Positions 63,491 through 64,000 of a stretch of DNA of 64,000 nt are shown piece after piece. Position numbers and translations under genes: made by a program. The notes under the pieces are model-generated. The model did no database searches and was not told where the DNA came from. It worked only from the letters and a program-made list of their open reading frames with translations. Numbering within the stretch: the first letter of the stretch is position 1; every line of letters begins with the position of its first letter. Location of the stretch: contig NZ_VIUW01000001.1 in assembly GCF_007828725.1 (NCBI RefSeq), forward strand, positions 124,001-188,000, in the 5' to 3' direction. The stretch comes from Marihabitans asiaticum (GTDB taxonomy: Bacteria > Actinomycetota > Actinomycetes > Actinomycetales > Dermatophilaceae).

Positions 63491-64000
63491 ATGCGGATCT
63501 CGGAGCTGGCCGGGGCGACCGGCGCGAGCGTGGCGACGCTGAAGTACTACCTGCGCGAAGGGTGCTCCACCCCGGTCGGGTGACCTCGCGCACCCAGGCC
63601 AGCTACGACGACAGTCATGTCGAGCGGGTGCGGCTGGTGCGGGCGCTCACCTCGGTGGCCGGGCTCTCGATCGCCACCGTGCGTCAGGTGCTCGAGACCG
63701 CCGGTGACCCGGCCGACGTCATGGGGACCGCCCAGCGGGCGCTCTACGGCCGGCGGCGGGATCCGGAGGGCGAAGGGGGTGCCGCTCACGCCCTCGTGAA
63801 GGAGCTCGGGTGGTCGATCGAGATCGACGACCCGGTGCTCGTCGATCTCGATCGCGCGTTGCAGGGGATGGAGGCCGGCGAGATCGGGGTGGGCGAGGAG
63901 CAGCTGCGCGCGTACGCCGAGCAGATGCTCGCCGTGGCCCGCCTCGACGTCGCCACGGTGCCACCCGGTGACCCGGGAGCGGCGGTGCGCCAGGTGGTGC
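63491..64000 (+). pseudogene. MerR family regulator gene with a 1-nt frameshift (cut by window edge)
   Basis: From ATG 63491 the frame reads [20 protein letters not shown], then LREG, the MerR helix-turn-helix, and then CSTPVG-stop at 63581-63583. Shifting by one base at about 63560 restores REGLLHPGRVTSRTQASYDD, then SHVERVRLVRALTSVAGLSIATVRQVLE and a long open frame to the window end. One missing base (a C after GAAGGG) explains this. Either a true frameshift or a sequencing error; the lost base is at a copy of the repeated word CGAAGGG. Confidence 0.8.

Overview
This is about 64 kb of high-GC (roughly 70%) DNA carrying the replication-origin region of an actinobacterial chromosome. The gene order is the conserved actinobacterial one: parB-parA-rsmG-khpB/jag-yidC-yidD-rnpA-rpmH on the minus strand, then dnaA-oriC-dnaN-gnd-recF-DUF721 on the plus strand, then gyrB-gyrA-DUF3566-tRNA-Ile-tRNA-Ala, and further right ppiA, a rhomboid protease, crgA and the division/cell-wall set trpG/pabA-pknB-pbpA-rodA-pstP-fhaB-fhaA. 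The content suggests the order Micrococcales, perhaps a Janibacter-like member of the Intrasporangiaceae/Dermatophilaceae; that placement is inference from gene content and was not tested.

Layout: (1) 1-5.3 kb, chromosome partitioning with three perfect parS sites, a short tandem-repeat array, and the RNA/membrane-insertion operon. (2) 5.3-12.1 kb, dnaA, oriC with many degenerate DnaA boxes, dnaN, gnd, recF, DUF721. (3) 12.1-28.4 kb, a phenol/catechol meta-cleavage island between the DUF721 gene and gyrB. It encodes a six-subunit phenol hydroxylase (dmpKLMNOP order), a plant-type ferredoxin, catechol 2,3-dioxygenase, a complete 2-hydroxymuconate branch (dmpC, I, H), the pyruvate/acetaldehyde branch (dmpE, F, G), a GlcG-like protein, one AraC and two divergent IclR regulators. 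The hydrolase gene dmpD has an in-frame TAG at codon 50; an intact paralogue lies just after the tRNA-Ala gene at 38.3 kb. (4) 28.4-32.3 kb, a cation/proton antiporter, a secreted Ser-rich protein and a beta-lactamase-fold lipoprotein. (5) 32.5-39.2 kb, gyrase, DUF3566, two tRNAs, a DLW-39-type small protein and the hydrolase paralogue. (6) 39.2-43.4 kb, a hypothetical gene, two gene remnants meeting tail-out at one junction, and a copper-export module (CPH-type P-ATPase plus DUF411 lipoprotein) behind a perfect palindromic operator. (7) 43.4-46.3 kb, an ECF sigma / anti-sigma / sortase / DUF4397 operon. (8) 46.4-60 kb, ppiA, rhomboid, crgA and the Ser/Thr-kinase cell-wall cluster. (9) 60-64 kb, MpaB-type oxygenase, an MMPL exporter, a truncated DUF4188 gene and a frameshifted MerR regulator gene cut by the window edge.

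The most unusual signal is not a gene. The short word CGAAGGG(GG), in either orientation, occurs about 85-90 times by hand count, against about 15 expected from base composition. It sits mostly just after stop codons, in disordered linkers and N-terminal tails of proteins, and in inverted pairs that make hairpins. It resembles FtsK/SpoIIIE loading words but has no clear strand bias here; density, balance and hairpin pairing are closer to a DNA-uptake-sequence-like repeat. The catabolic island carries the word at least as densely as the core genes, so it shares the genomic background of its host.
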